Counted from the stretch's first letter, positions 27,187-36,351 are shown. The stretch is 62,435 nucleotides of DNA from an uncultured Verrucomicrobia subdivision 3 bacterium (GCA_903872345.1 CAIQKM010000199.1:1-62435), one strand, 5' to 3'. Program-made: numbers and translations. Notes: generated by a model from the letters alone, not told the origin.

Positions 27187-27214
27187 GTAACCTTCCACCG
27201 GTTTTCCCTAAAAT
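27187..27214 (+). promoter_or_regulatory. Candidate ECF promoter of the sigma factor gene
   Basis: GTAACCTT (27187-27194), twelve bases, then CCTAA (27207-27211), 12 bases before ATG 27223. The same two blocks with identical spacing occur before the kinase gene at 28229; by hand 20 of 25 positions agree. An AAC-type -35 block with a separate short -10 block is characteristic of ECF sigma factors. Autoregulation is inferred. Confidence 0.6.
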
Positions 27215-27222
27215 CAGGGTGC

Positions 27223-27987
27223 ATGGTCTCAACCAAAAACACCAGTTCCGCCCCGGTCAATCCCCGGGCCGTGTTTGCCACCACGCACTGGTCGGTGGTG
27301 CTAACGGCGGGTACGCACCATGACACGACGCGTTCCCGCGATGCCCTGTCCCGGCTTTGTCAGATTTATTGGTATCCGCTTTACACCTATGTCCGCCGCC
27401 GGGGTTATGGCGCCCATGACGCGCAGGATTTGACCCAGGCCTTTTTCGCCCGTCTGCTGGAACGAAATTGGGTGGCGGATGCGGATTGCGAGCGCGGCCG
27501 TTTCCGCACTTTTCTGCTCACGGCGATGAGCCGGTTTCTCTCCGATGAATGGGACCGCCTGCGGGCGCAGAAACGCGGCGGCGGCGTGGTGCATGTGCCC
27601 GTGCAACTGGATACCGCCGAAACCCGGTATGGCCATGAACCGGCCACGGAGGAGACCCCGGAACAAAGCTACGAACGCCGCTGGGCGCTGACGCTCCTCG
27701 ATACCGTCCTGCAAAACCTGCGCGCCGAATACGAACGCGCCGGCAAAGGCGAACTGTTTGCCGGCTTGAATTCCTGCCTGGTCGGCGGGCGCGAATCACA
27801 ACCCTACGCGGAATTGGCCGGGAAGCTGGGGATGACGGAAGGCGCGGTGAAAGTGGCCGTCCACCGGCTGCGCAAGGATTACCGGCAATTGCTGCGGACG
27901 GAAATCGCCCAGACGGTGGACGGGACGGAGAATGTGGACGACGAACTGCGGCATCTTTTTGCCGTGCTGGCCAGACCGGGCGCATGA
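27223..27987 (+). CDS. ECF-type RNA polymerase sigma factor
   Basis: About 254 residues from ATG 27223. Region 2 shows TTHWSVVL, RLCQIYWYPLYTYVRRRGY and DAQDLTQAFFARLLERN; region 4 shows YAELAGKLGMTEGAVKVAVHRLRKDYRQLLR. This TTHWSVV-type ECF group is frequent in Verrucomicrobia, Planctomycetes and Acidobacteria and is commonly paired with a Ser/Thr kinase, as it is here. No anti-sigma factor gene is adjacent, so phosphorylation by the downstream kinase is the probable way it is activated (inference). Confidence 0.9.
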   Translation: MVSTKNTSSAPVNPRAVFATTHWSVVLTAGTHHDTTRSRDALSRLCQIYWYPLYTYVRRRGYGAHDAQDLTQAFFARLLERNWVADADCERGRFRTFLLTAMSRFLSDEWDRLRAQKRGGGVVHVPVQLDTAETRYGHEPATEETPEQSYERRWALTLLDTVLQNLRAEYERAGKGELFAGLNSCLVGGRESQPYAELAGKLGMTEGAVKVAVHRLRKDYRQLLRTEIAQTVDGTENVDDELRHLFAVLARPGA

Positions 27988-27999
27988 CGCCGGCGGAAT

Positions 28000-28165
28000 G
28001 TAGCGGCGGGCATCTTGCCCGCCGTGGAGCCGGCGCTTCCAGCCCGGCGGAAATGACTCCGCTGCCACAAGTGGTTGTTTATTTGCAAGGAGCTGGGCAG
28101 TATCACGGTTCTCCCCGGGCGGCAAGATGCCGCCTTCTACGGCAGGCAAGGATGCCCGCCGCTAC
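28000..28165. repeat. 166-bp element with complementary ends, copy 1
   Basis: Begins GTAGCGGCGGGCATC and ends GATGCCCGCCGCTAC, a 15-base perfect inverted repeat that continues imperfectly inward. The interior resembles copy 2 at 50777-50943 over its whole length. It lies between the sigma factor gene and the kinase promoter. No ORF, so if mobile it would depend on a transposase elsewhere. Confidence 0.75.
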
Positions 28166-28228
28166 GGTGCCGTGCCCAGATTGGAACGTTTCCTTGCCCG
28201 AAATATTCTGCTTTAATCACGTCCGCCG

Positions 28229-28256
28229 GTAACCTTTCACCCGATATTCCTAAGCA
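28229..28256 (+). promoter_or_regulatory. Candidate ECF promoter of the kinase gene
   Basis: GTAACCTT (28229-28236), twelve bases, then CCTAA (28249-28253), 22 bases before ATG 28275. Matches the sigma factor's own upstream site in both blocks and in spacing, so the kinase is a likely direct target of its neighbouring sigma factor. Confidence 0.6.
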
Positions 28257-28274
28257 GGGGGTGAACGGAATACT

Positions 28275-31200
28275 ATGGATACCAAAAGCATTTGCCCCAG
28301 TTGCCAGAAGCCGCTCGCCCCGGATGTGCCGATGGGCTTGTGCCCGGAATGCCTCATCAAGGCGGGCTTTCCCACCGGCGGAGATACCGAAACCGGCGCA
28401 AGATCCGCGTTTACCCCGCCCACAGTCGAAGCGATTGCCAAACTGTTCCCGCAGCTCGAAGTCTTGGAACTCATCGGCAAGGGCGGCATGGGCGCCGTTT
28501 ACAAGGCCCGGCAAAAGCGGCTCAATCGCTTCGTTGCGCTGAAAATCCTGCCGCCCGGCATCGGCCAGGAACCGGCCTTTGCCGAACGTTTCACCCGCGA
28601 AGCCCAGGCGCTGGCGCAACTCAACCATCCTGGCATTGTGACGCTGTATGAATTTGGCGAGACGGAAGGCCAGTTTTATTTCCTCATGGAATTTGTGGAT
28701 GGCGTGAATTTGCGGCAACTGCTGGCGAACAGCCGCGTTTCCACGCGGGAAGCGCTGGCCATCGTGCCGCAAATCTGCGATGCGCTGCAATTCGCGCATG
28801 ATCAGGGCATCGTTCACCGCGACATCAAGCCGGAGAACATTCTCATGGACCGGCGCGGGCGCGTGAAGGTGGCGGATTTCGGGCTGGCCAAGATTATCGG
28901 CAGCGAGGCGACTTCCCCGTTCGGAGTTCCGCTTTCAGGCGGCCCGGACCGGCTAAAGCCGGAACTCCAAACCCTGACCGACGCCGGCAAGGTCATGGGC
29001 ACGCCGCAATACATGTCGCCGGAGCAGATTCAGGCGCCGGGCGAGGTGGATCACCGGGCGGACATCTACGCGCTGGGCGTGGTGTTTTATCAGATGCTCA
29101 CCGGCGAACTGCCCGGCAAACGCTTTGTCGCGCCTTCGTCGAAAGTGCAGATCGATGTGCGGCTGGACGAAGTGGTGTTGCGCGCGTTGGAAAAGAATCC
29201 CGCCCTCCGCTACCAGCAGGTCAGCGAAGTGAAGACGCTGGTGGAAACGATTGTGGCCACGCCGCCCGGTAGCAGCCGACGCGAGGAGGCTCAAACGGAA
29301 AATTCAGAAAGCGGGAAACCTGACGAGTTTTCGACAGCCATGGCTGCCTCGGAAGATAAAAGCCTCGGCGAGCATATCATTAAATGGTGCTGGATTATCC
29401 TTACTTCGGCGTTGGCCGTTCTTTTTGTTTATTATGAGACAGGAAGCAAACTATGGACTTACTGGAAAGCTTGCTTCGCGATAGTGGCCTTTGCGTCGTT
29501 TGTGGAATATCTCTCCCGTGACTTTCGCAAACGGAGTGTTAAAAAAGCGGCAATCGAAAATCCGAAATCGGAAATGGTCCCGCATTTTTCGCAAACGGCC
29601 ATTGTGGGTGCGGCTTGGGCGGCCTTCGCCTTGATTTCAGCCATTCAAATTCTTGCTGTCCGGCATATTTCACTGGAAGCACTTAACGCCTCCGTATGGT
29701 GGAGGGTGTTAAATCTTTTTGGCCAGCCCGTTCTTGCGCTGACGGCGGTTCCCGGCACAACCATGCTCGGCTGGATGGCCGTCTCGCAAATCCGGCGGTC
29801 GGCGGGCAAACTGCACGGCCTGTGGCTGGCGGTGTTTGATGGGTTGCTGTTTCCTCTGCTGGCGTTGGATGCACTGATTGTCGGCGCATTTTATCTTGGA
29901 TTTCTGCTGACCGCCAAGGAATGGAAGCATTTTCACTCCGCACCCAATGGCATTGGAATCCCACTACTGTTGCTCATTCCAATCGTTTTAGGAGTCGTCG
30001 CCTTGGCGGATTTTTTCATCATCCGTCTCGTCTGGCGCGCGGTGAACAAGGGCGGCGCGGGCGTCCCGCCGGCTGCGCCGGCACGCCGGAGTTACCCGGG
30101 CAAACAGAAGGGTATTGGTTTAGGTGGCTCTGTGCTGATCGGCGTGGTGCTGGTCCTGTTGCTGCTAGTGCTCAAGGTTCATCATCAGCTTTCAACAATC
30201 GACCAAATCGTCGCCAACCCATCGGGTGAGGCCGGAACGCGTGAATTGAGCGGCCCGCCGTTCGTAGCGCGGTTGCATCAAGCGGAGGTGGAACTGGTGG
30301 CCGTCGGCAACCAGCCATGGACGAACCCGGTTTGCTGGCTGCCCAACGGCACGCTTTCGGGCAAGCCGTTTCCGTCAACAGATATGACTTTGAACGGATC
30401 GTCGGAGAACCGGGAAATGAAAAAAATTGCGTTCCGGATTCGCAATGAAAGCACCAACGAGATTTCTTATCCGGTCTGCCGCGTCAATGAAGAGTCAGGC
30501 GTCTCGCCGCAAGGTTCGGGCTGGCAGCCGGTAGACCCGTACCATCCGGATGATGGCTATTACCAAACCATCGCCTGTCCGACCAACGTCGCGACGATGA
30601 ATGTCTCTTTGGGCTTAGCCAACGGTGCTTGGGAAACCGCCATTACTTTACGCCACGACAATGGTCTGGGCGGGGCGGAGTCCTTTGCCTCCCCGACGGA
30701 AGGTGAATGGAGTGCGACCTACAATGCCGTTATCGGGCAAAATGATGTGGCGATCAATTGCAACTACACCAAGAGCACGAACTGGGCGTCGCGGATGGTT
30801 GCTGTAAACGAGGGTGGCAAGATCACGGTGATTCCGGAAAACTCCTCCAGTTTTTCAGCACTCCAAACCGGTGGAATGCTGATGGTGTCGTCCAACGAAT
30901 TTGCGCAGATCAAGGAATTCCAGTTGCAGCGGCGCAAGTATCAATGGGCCGAGTTCCGCAACGTCGCACTGCAACCCGGCCTGGCGACGTCGGTGACGGT
31001 GAAGGAGAACATTGTAAAGCCCGTTGCCACCATTCAGCCTTCAGCTCAACCGACGAAGGTGGCGCCGCCATTTGACACCGTGATTGAATGCGTGGTAACC
31101 AATGCGTTCAGCTTCGCCACCGGCGGGCAGAGCCAGGTTGCGTGGGCCGATGGCAAACGGCTGGAGCTTTCCTGGGGTGCGAGCGGTATGGATAAAGAGA

Positions 31201-33824
31201 AATTCCTGCGGGAGCACGATATTGACCTCTTTACTGACGACGGTCGAGGTCTCTACGGAATTGACATCAAAGTCACCCGTGCCACGTGGAGTCCGCAAAT
31301 CTCCGTTGAGCAAATTGCCGGGCAATTGCAATCCTCCAACCGTTATACCCTGTATGGCTTGTCCGGTGTGTGCTTTACGACCCCGGGAACCACGCCCGCT
31401 TACTGGTTTGAAACCCGCACCGGCCGCAAGGGCATTTTGCAAATCACCGGCTTCACCGAAAACCCGCGCGGTGTAAAGATTCGCTACAAACTGATGCAAA
31501 ACACCGTCACGACGGCCACGCCTGTCAGTATGCCGCCCGCCGCCGCGCCCCATCTTTCCTTCGGCCCGGTGATTGAGCGGTTGCTAATCCCTTTCGACGA
31601 TAACCCGGCCCAAGCCTGTTTGGATTTGGGCAGCGGTGAGTATCATTCTCCTTCCACGAATCTGGCCGACGGCATTCGCCGGCTGGCGGACCATGATAAT
31701 GGCCAGCCCTTCAGCGACCTCAACACTTCCGGAGATGAGCGGTGTGCCTGGCTGAAAGCCAGCGGCGTGGATTTGATCGGCGGGCTTGGCCCCGATGGTC
31801 ACGCTGAATTCAAATATATCGGCCAGCCGCCGACCTATGAAAATGGGTGGACTTCCTTTGACCGCGCCGATCCTAAAAAGGTTGTTCAAATGCTGCAAGC
31901 GTCTCCGTTTTATGCGGGCGACCAACCCAATCTGCCGGCGGTCTATGTCAACGCCATCAAACCGCAATTGGAGTCGGTCAAGAATGCAAAATTCATCTTG
32001 TTCCGCACTCATGATGGCGATGTGGGCATCTTCCAAGTGCTCGGTGAAAGTCAAAACCCGCGCGGCGTGAAGATTCGTTACAAGCTGGTGCAAAACATTG
32101 TCACCACGGCCACCCCCGTCAGCCTGCCGCCCGTCGCCACGCCCGATCTTGCCTTCGGCCCGGTGATCGAGCGTACACTTTCAGCAGATCCGGGCCTGCC
32201 ACCGACATTTTTGCGCCTGCACGATGGCTCGTTGGTTTTTCCACCCACCGCATCGAAGACGCAGTCCGCGAAAGCGTTTGCCGATTGGTGGCGGAGCACG
32301 CAAGCGGATTTCATGGCGGCAGTCATGGAGAAGAAACATTTGCTGGTAACGCTCGAAAATGACGGGGCGAAATTTGCTCCCATCCAAGGAGACAAATGGG
32401 ACAGCGCCACGGTTGCAGAATTGGCGGATAGTCTGAAAAACGGAACTTCGCTGCAAGCAGTCGGCGAAGGCGGCATCATCTCGTACGTGCTGCCCGAACC
32501 CGTGCTACTGCCAGCGACGTTCGCGGTTGAATCGCGAACCGGCGAAACCGGCCTCCTGCAAATCACCGGCTTCGCCGAGAACCCGCGCGGCGTGAAACTT
32601 CGCTACAAGCTGGTTCAATCATCAGCCCAGCCGGCACCGGATCTGACAAACCTTGAACAGCAAATCCGAACCGGTTTGGAATACGAGCCAGTGGTTTGGT
32701 GCAAGGATGCCATGGTGCGCTCGGTGTATCTCGATGACACGAAGCGCCGGGCTGTCGTTGTCATGGACGATCCTGAAATTGGCCGTCAGAACGTCGTGCT
32801 AAAGGCTGATGATGCGGGACTATTTGAAGGCTCGTTGCACGGCCCGGACAAACCATGGTGGTACCCGATCGCTGTGCTGCCGGCCGACAGCGCCCGACTG
32901 GAAGCCGAATATCGCGCCTTACCCGCAGGAGACGCTTTTGAACCGGATTGCGAACTGGCCGTTCTGCGTCCGGCGGATGTCGCCTGGTGTTTGTTGGGGA
33001 TTGATTTTGACACGGGGAAAACGATCACCGTTCCCAATGATATTGCGGGAAAACCGGAGGATGATATCGAATCGCTCCGCAGCCAAGAAGTGTTGAAGCG
33101 TTGGGCGCTTGAACATCACGTGGATGCCTTTGCTCGATTCACTACCAATGAGCTGGGATTCACGTTTTTTGACACGCCCACGCATCTGCTTTATCTCACC
33201 AAAGGCTGGCAACGTTTAAAGCCGGATCGAATCAAGCGGGCGTTTGTGTCTGGAAAACTGCCAGGCTCGGGCCGTTTGGGTGACAAACTAACCAACTACT
33301 TTGATAATGGTGGTGTTGCCGTTGCCTTCCGCACCCATGAAAACAGGCTGGGCGCCTGGCGAATAGGCGGCAAGCTGGGCGACCCTTTAAACCCGCGCGG
33401 TGTGAAGATCCGCTACAAGCTGGTACAAGCGGACAACACGGCCTTTGCCAAATCACCGGCACCCACGAACGCCCCCGCTGCGGAACAAATCACCGATCAG
33501 TCAATCGCGCGGCTGAAACTGCAGCAGGCGGAATTGGCTGTCAAAGACGCCGAATTAAAATTTTCCGTTGGAACCCTCACGGAATATGAGCTTAAAAAAG
33601 TAAAACTGTCACGCGACATTGCCGCGGCTGAGGTCAAGGGCGACCCGACGGAGGTTGCCCGGCTCACACTGGCGGTGGCCGAATTGGATTTGGACGTCGT
33701 TGGCAAAAAGGTTGCCTTTGGTCTGGCCCCGCAGTCGGAATATGACCAGGCCAAACTCGCCCGCGACTCGGCGGCGGCCCGCTATAAGTTGGCGCAAAGC
33801 ACAGCTGATCCCAGCCACAGATAG
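28275..33824 (+). CDS. Giant membrane Ser/Thr kinase with repeated sensor modules
   Basis: 1849 residues. A zinc-ribbon-like head (CPSC ... CPEC, 9-33) is followed by a Hanks-type kinase domain (about 62-330): GKGGMGAVYKA, Lys90, HRD with Asp183, DFG with Asp201, GTPQYMSPEQ. Residues 370-635 hold about seven membrane helices. The remaining 1200 residues, probably extracytoplasmic, contain four modules that each end in a variant of LQITGFxxNPRGVK(I/L)RYKL(V/M)Q (NPRG Asn at 1063, 1261, 1436, 1706), and a final coiled-coil stretch (about 1740-1840) with repeated heptads. Cotranscription with, or control by, the ECF sigma factor upstream is likely. Residues GSSRREEAQ (about 332-340) are encoded by a dispersed genomic repeat. 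The ligand of the modules is unknown. Confidence 0.88.
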   Translation: MDTKSICPSCQKPLAPDVPMGLCPECLIKAGFPTGGDTETGARSAFTPPTVEAIAKLFPQLEVLELIGKGGMGAVYKARQKRLNRFVALKILPPGIGQEPAFAERFTREAQALAQLNHPGIVTLYEFGETEGQFYFLMEFVDGVNLRQLLANSRVSTREALAIVPQICDALQFAHDQGIVHRDIKPENILMDRRGRVKVADFGLAKIIGSEATSPFGVPLSGGPDRLKPELQTLTDAGKVMGTPQYMSPEQIQAPGEVDHRADIYALGVVFYQMLTGELPGKRFVAPSSKVQIDVRLDEVVLRALEKNPALRYQQVSEVKTLVETIVATPPGSSRREEAQTENSESGKPDEFSTAMAASEDKSLGEHIIKWCWIILTSALAVLFVYYETGSKLWTYWKACFAIVAFASFVEYLSRDFRKRSVKKAAIENPKSEMVPHFSQTAIVGAAWAAFALISAIQILAVRHISLEALNASVWWRVLNLFGQPVLALTAVPGTTMLGWMAVSQIRRSAGKLHGLWLAVFDGLLFPLLALDALIVGAFYLGFLLTAKEWKHFHSAPNGIGIPLLLLIPIVLGVVALADFFIIRLVWRAVNKGGAGVPPAAPARRSYPGKQKGIGLGGSVLIGVVLVLLLLVLKVHHQLSTIDQIVANPSGEAGTRELSGPPFVARLHQAEVELVAVGNQPWTNPVCWLPNGTLSGKPFPSTDMTLNGSSENREMKKIAFRIRNESTNEISYPVCRVNEESGVSPQGSGWQPVDPYHPDDGYYQTIACPTNVATMNVSLGLANGAWETAITLRHDNGLGGAESFASPTEGEWSATYNAVIGQNDVAINCNYTKSTNWASRMVAVNEGGKITVIPENSSSFSALQTGGMLMVSSNEFAQIKEFQLQRRKYQWAEFRNVALQPGLATSVTVKENIVKPVATIQPSAQPTKVAPPFDTVIECVVTNAFSFATGGQSQVAWADGKRLELSWGASGMDKEKFLREHDIDLFTDDGRGLYGIDIKVTRATWSPQISVEQIAGQLQSSNRYTLYGLSGVCFTTPGTTPAYWFETRTGRKGILQITGFTENPRGVKIRYKLMQNTVTTATPVSMPPAAAPHLSFGPVIERLLIPFDDNPAQACLDLGSGEYHSPSTNLADGIRRLADHDNGQPFSDLNTSGDERCAWLKASGVDLIGGLGPDGHAEFKYIGQPPTYENGWTSFDRADPKKVVQMLQASPFYAGDQPNLPAVYVNAIKPQLESVKNAKFILFRTHDGDVGIFQVLGESQNPRGVKIRYKLVQNIVTTATPVSLPPVATPDLAFGPVIERTLSADPGLPPTFLRLHDGSLVFPPTASKTQSAKAFADWWRSTQADFMAAVMEKKHLLVTLENDGAKFAPIQGDKWDSATVAELADSLKNGTSLQAVGEGGIISYVLPEPVLLPATFAVESRTGETGLLQITGFAENPRGVKLRYKLVQSSAQPAPDLTNLEQQIRTGLEYEPVVWCKDAMVRSVYLDDTKRRAVVVMDDPEIGRQNVVLKADDAGLFEGSLHGPDKPWWYPIAVLPADSARLEAEYRALPAGDAFEPDCELAVLRPADVAWCLLGIDFDTGKTITVPNDIAGKPEDDIESLRSQEVLKRWALEHHVDAFARFTTNELGFTFFDTPTHLLYLTKGWQRLKPDRIKRAFVSGKLPGSGRLGDKLTNYFDNGGVAVAFRTHENRLGAWRIGGKLGDPLNPRGVKIRYKLVQADNTAFAKSPAPTNAPAAEQITDQSIARLKLQQAELAVKDAELKFSVGTLTEYELKKVKLSRDIAAAEVKGDPTEVARLTLAVAELDLDVVGKKVAFGLAPQSEYDQAKLARDSAAARYKLAQSTADPSHR
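29268..29294 (+). repeat. Hairpin-repeat arm embedded in the kinase gene
   Basis: GGTAGCAGCCGACGCGAGG continues AGGCTCAA, the same sequence as the intergenic arms at 48959 and 49641 with one base changed in the core. Here it is translated in frame (SSRREEAQ) in the linker between the kinase domain and the first membrane helix. Confidence 0.75.
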
Positions 33825-33967
33825 CCGCGCTCCGTCAGATTGCATCCGCCCTGCCGTTAAATTTTTTCGCGATTTGGACAGGCTGAAAAAATAAATCCTG
33901 CGCCCTCCCTCCCCAAAATCAAAACTTTGCGCTTTGAACTTGGGCCGCAAACCCCTATACAAATCCC

Positions 33968-34582
33968 ATGCAGCCTACACTCCTGGGCGAGGGCGGACCG
34001 GTCATCTGGCTGATTCTGGTCGCCGCCGCCATCGCCGCCGCCGTGTTTATTGAACGGGCGCTCTATTGCCACCGTTCGCAGATCAACTCCGCTGAGTTTC
34101 TCAACGGCGTCCGCACCGTCATGAAACGGGGCAACGTCGTGGAGGCCATCTCCATTTGCGATGCCACGCCCGGCCCGGTCGCGCGCCTGGTCAAAGCCGC
34201 CATTCTCACCCGGGAACTCGGCCGCGACCGCGTGCGCGAATCCGTGGAGGAAGCCGGCCTCACCGAAGTGCCCCGGCTGGAGGAAAAGCTGAATTTGCTC
34301 GCCACCATCGCCCAAATCGCGCCGCTGCTCGGCCTGTTCGGCACCATCATCGGCTTCATTGACGTCTTCAAGCACCTCGAAGAAAAGGGATTGTATTCCA
34401 ACATCCTTTTCATGTCCGGCGGGGTGAAGCAGGCGCTCATTTGCGCGGCGGCGGGCATCGCCGTGGCCATCCCGGCCCATGCGGGGTATAACTACCTCGT
34501 CAGCCGCGTAAACAAGATCGTCTTGGATATGGAACGCGCCGCCGCCGAGATCGTCAATATCGTCACCGAAGACGGCAAATGA
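33968..34582 (+). CDS. exbB: ExbB/TolQ/MotA-type proton channel protein
   Basis: 204 residues with three membrane helices. The second and third contain the family core: LLATIAQIAPLLGLFGTIIGFIDVF and ALICAAAGIAVAIPAHAGYNYL. With ExbD it turns proton flow into motion for TonB-type transport. Its stop overlaps the exbD start by four bases. Confidence 0.9.
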   Translation: MQPTLLGEGGPVIWLILVAAAIAAAVFIERALYCHRSQINSAEFLNGVRTVMKRGNVVEAISICDATPGPVARLVKAAILTRELGRDRVRESVEEAGLTEVPRLEEKLNLLATIAQIAPLLGLFGTIIGFIDVFKHLEEKGLYSNILFMSGGVKQALICAAAGIAVAIPAHAGYNYLVSRVNKIVLDMERAAAEIVNIVTEDGK

Positions 34583-35007
34583 AATTCCCGCGCAACGCCA
34601 AGATCCTGCGCAGTCCGTTTGACATCGCGCCCTTTGCGGCGGTGTTTTTCCTGCTGGTCATCTTCGTGATGCTGGGCGGCCTGATGCCGGTGCCGGGCAT
34701 TCCGCTGGACCCGCCGGCCGTGGCGAATCTGCCCGGCGTGGACAAGCCGGTTGTGGCCGTGGCCGTGGACAGCCAGGGCACGCTGTATTACCAAAATAAA
34801 ATGATCACCGAGCCGGAGCTGACCAACAGCCTGGCCGCCGCCCGCGCCGCCGCCCCGGAACCGCCCACGCTGGTCATTCACGCGGACAAGCAGGTGACGT
34901 ACTGGACGCTTACCCATCTCGTGGGACTGGCCCGCACGGCGGGCATTACCAACACCCTGCTGGCCACCCTGCCGCGCGTCACCGATCCGCCGCTCCGCCA
35001 TGAATGA
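34579..35007 (+). CDS. exbD: ExbD/TolR-type protein
   Basis: 142 residues: one membrane helix (about 14-36, preceded by SPFDIAPFAAVFFLLVIFVML) and a periplasmic domain with VAVDSQGTLYYQNKMITEPEL and LVIHADKQVTYWTLTHLVGLARTAG. The expected membrane Asp appears as Asp in SPFDIAP at the start of the helix. Works with ExbB. Overlaps the next gene by eight bases. Confidence 0.85.
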   Translation: MKFPRNAKILRSPFDIAPFAAVFFLLVIFVMLGGLMPVPGIPLDPPAVANLPGVDKPVVAVAVDSQGTLYYQNKMITEPELTNSLAAARAAAPEPPTLVIHADKQVTYWTLTHLVGLARTAGITNTLLATLPRVTDPPLRHE

Positions 35008-35791
35008 GGCGCCCGCAGATCCCCGGCCGTTGTCGCCCCCCCCGCCGTCGGACGCGGGCTGGCCGTGGCGAAAGCTGGCGTGGCTGGCCGTCTTTCTCTT
35101 CGCGGCGCACGTCGGCGCCCTGTTTGTTTTCGGCGGCAAAAAACCGGTAACCGCGCGGGCGGTGATCAACCTTGTGCCGCATTTGCAACTGACGAGCGCC
35201 GGCGATGAACTGATCGCGCTCGGCGACCCGACCCTTTTTGTGCTGCCGCATCCCGATGATTTTGGCGCCCCCCTCTGGCAGCATCCCGCCGACCGGATTC
35301 GGCCCGCTTTTCATTACACCGAAGACCCGGAGTTTTTGAAGTTGAACCCGGAAACGCTGGGGGCCGCGTTCCAGGAATTCGTGCAGACCAACCGGTTTGC
35401 GCCCTACGCTCCCGATTTCAAACCGGCCTTGCAACTGACTGCGCCCGCCCTCACGGACGAACCGGCGGTCACCGCCTCAACCTGGCGCATTACGGGCGAA
35501 CTGGCCCGCCGGCCGCTGCTGGACACTCCGGCGCTGCCCGCGCTGGCTTACAATGATGTGCTGCCTCCCAGCAAGGTGCAGGTGTCGGTGAATGCGGAGG
35601 GATTTGTGGCCTCGCTGGTGCCGCTGCCGCCGGAGAACGCGGTGGAAGCCAAGCAACGCGCCGAAGTGGGGGAAACCAACGCGCTGCGCATCGCGCGCAA
35701 ACTGCGCTTCGCCCCGGCGGCGCGGGCCACCTTCGGGGAAATTATTTTCAACTGGCACACCGTGCCGCTGCTCACCACCAACACACCATGA
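35000..35791 (+). CDS. Probable TonB-like energy transducer
   Basis: 263 residues. A Pro-rich cytoplasmic head, one membrane helix (about 27-46), a periplasmic spacer and a C-terminal domain VQVSVNAEGFVASLVPL ... ALRIARKLRFAPA ... GEIIFNWHTVP. The pattern V.V...G.V......P.....D.ALRIARK.RFxPA is that of the TonB C-terminal fold. Its position straight after exbB-exbD with overlapping ends supports that. It lacks the Pro/Lys repeats of classical TonB. Its outer-membrane partner is not in the window. Confidence 0.7.
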   Translation: MNEAPADPRPLSPPPPSDAGWPWRKLAWLAVFLFAAHVGALFVFGGKKPVTARAVINLVPHLQLTSAGDELIALGDPTLFVLPHPDDFGAPLWQHPADRIRPAFHYTEDPEFLKLNPETLGAAFQEFVQTNRFAPYAPDFKPALQLTAPALTDEPAVTASTWRITGELARRPLLDTPALPALAYNDVLPPSKVQVSVNAEGFVASLVPLPPENAVEAKQRAEVGETNALRIARKLRFAPAARATFGEIIFNWHTVPLLTTNTP

Positions 35792-36012
35792 GCATCTCGC
35801 ACTTGCTATCCGGCTACGTGGCCATGGCGCTGGGCGCCCTGTGCGTGGTGGGGATTCTCTCGGAAATGCGCCGGCGACGTTTTGGCCCCGCGCATCCCGA
35901 AGACCGCGTCTTCCGCTGCCGCAAATGCCAGCATGTTTACACGGATGATGCCGATGTGGACCGCTCCCGCTGCCCGCACTGCGGGAAGCTCAATGAGCCA
36001 ATTGTATTTTAG
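35788..36012 (+). CDS. Small membrane zinc-ribbon protein
   Basis: 74 residues: one N-terminal membrane helix (about 8-25) followed by a C-terminal zinc ribbon, FRCRKCQHVY and RCPHCGKLNEP (two CxxC pairs). Starts within the last four bases of the TonB-like gene, so it is a fourth, coupled member of the exbBD operon. Function unknown. Confidence 0.8.
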   Translation: MSISHLLSGYVAMALGALCVVGILSEMRRRRFGPAHPEDRVFRCRKCQHVYTDDADVDRSRCPHCGKLNEPIVF

Positions 36013-36351
36013 CCGGAACGGTTCGCGTAAGGGGCTATAGGTTACAACTGCAAGGCCATGCATCGGGCGTATGCGAAACTGGCGCTGATGAGACTGCCGC
36101 CGTTGGAACAACACGAACAAACGGCGAAAAATTAATGAAGAAAATTGAGCCTGGCCCGGCCGGTGCTGACCCGGTCCGGCGCCCAAGGCGATTTAGGCTG
36201 GTCATTTGATTTCCAATTATCATGTGGTTAAGGATTTGGCAAAGATTCGTTTATTCACGAGCGTAAGTTTGATTGATGTCAAAGTGGTTCTCCCCCGAAT
36301 TGGGGGTGAATTTGCATTTATTCTCCGTCGTTCCATTTATATCTTTCGCCT
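36013..36351. other. Intergenic region before the GH95-like gene
   Basis: About 340 bases. Contains a CCCCC-GAATT-GGGGG hairpin near 36294-36308, 45 bases before the GTG start of the hydrolase, and no convincing gene. The hairpin may mark regulation of the hydrolase transcript. Confidence 0.4.
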
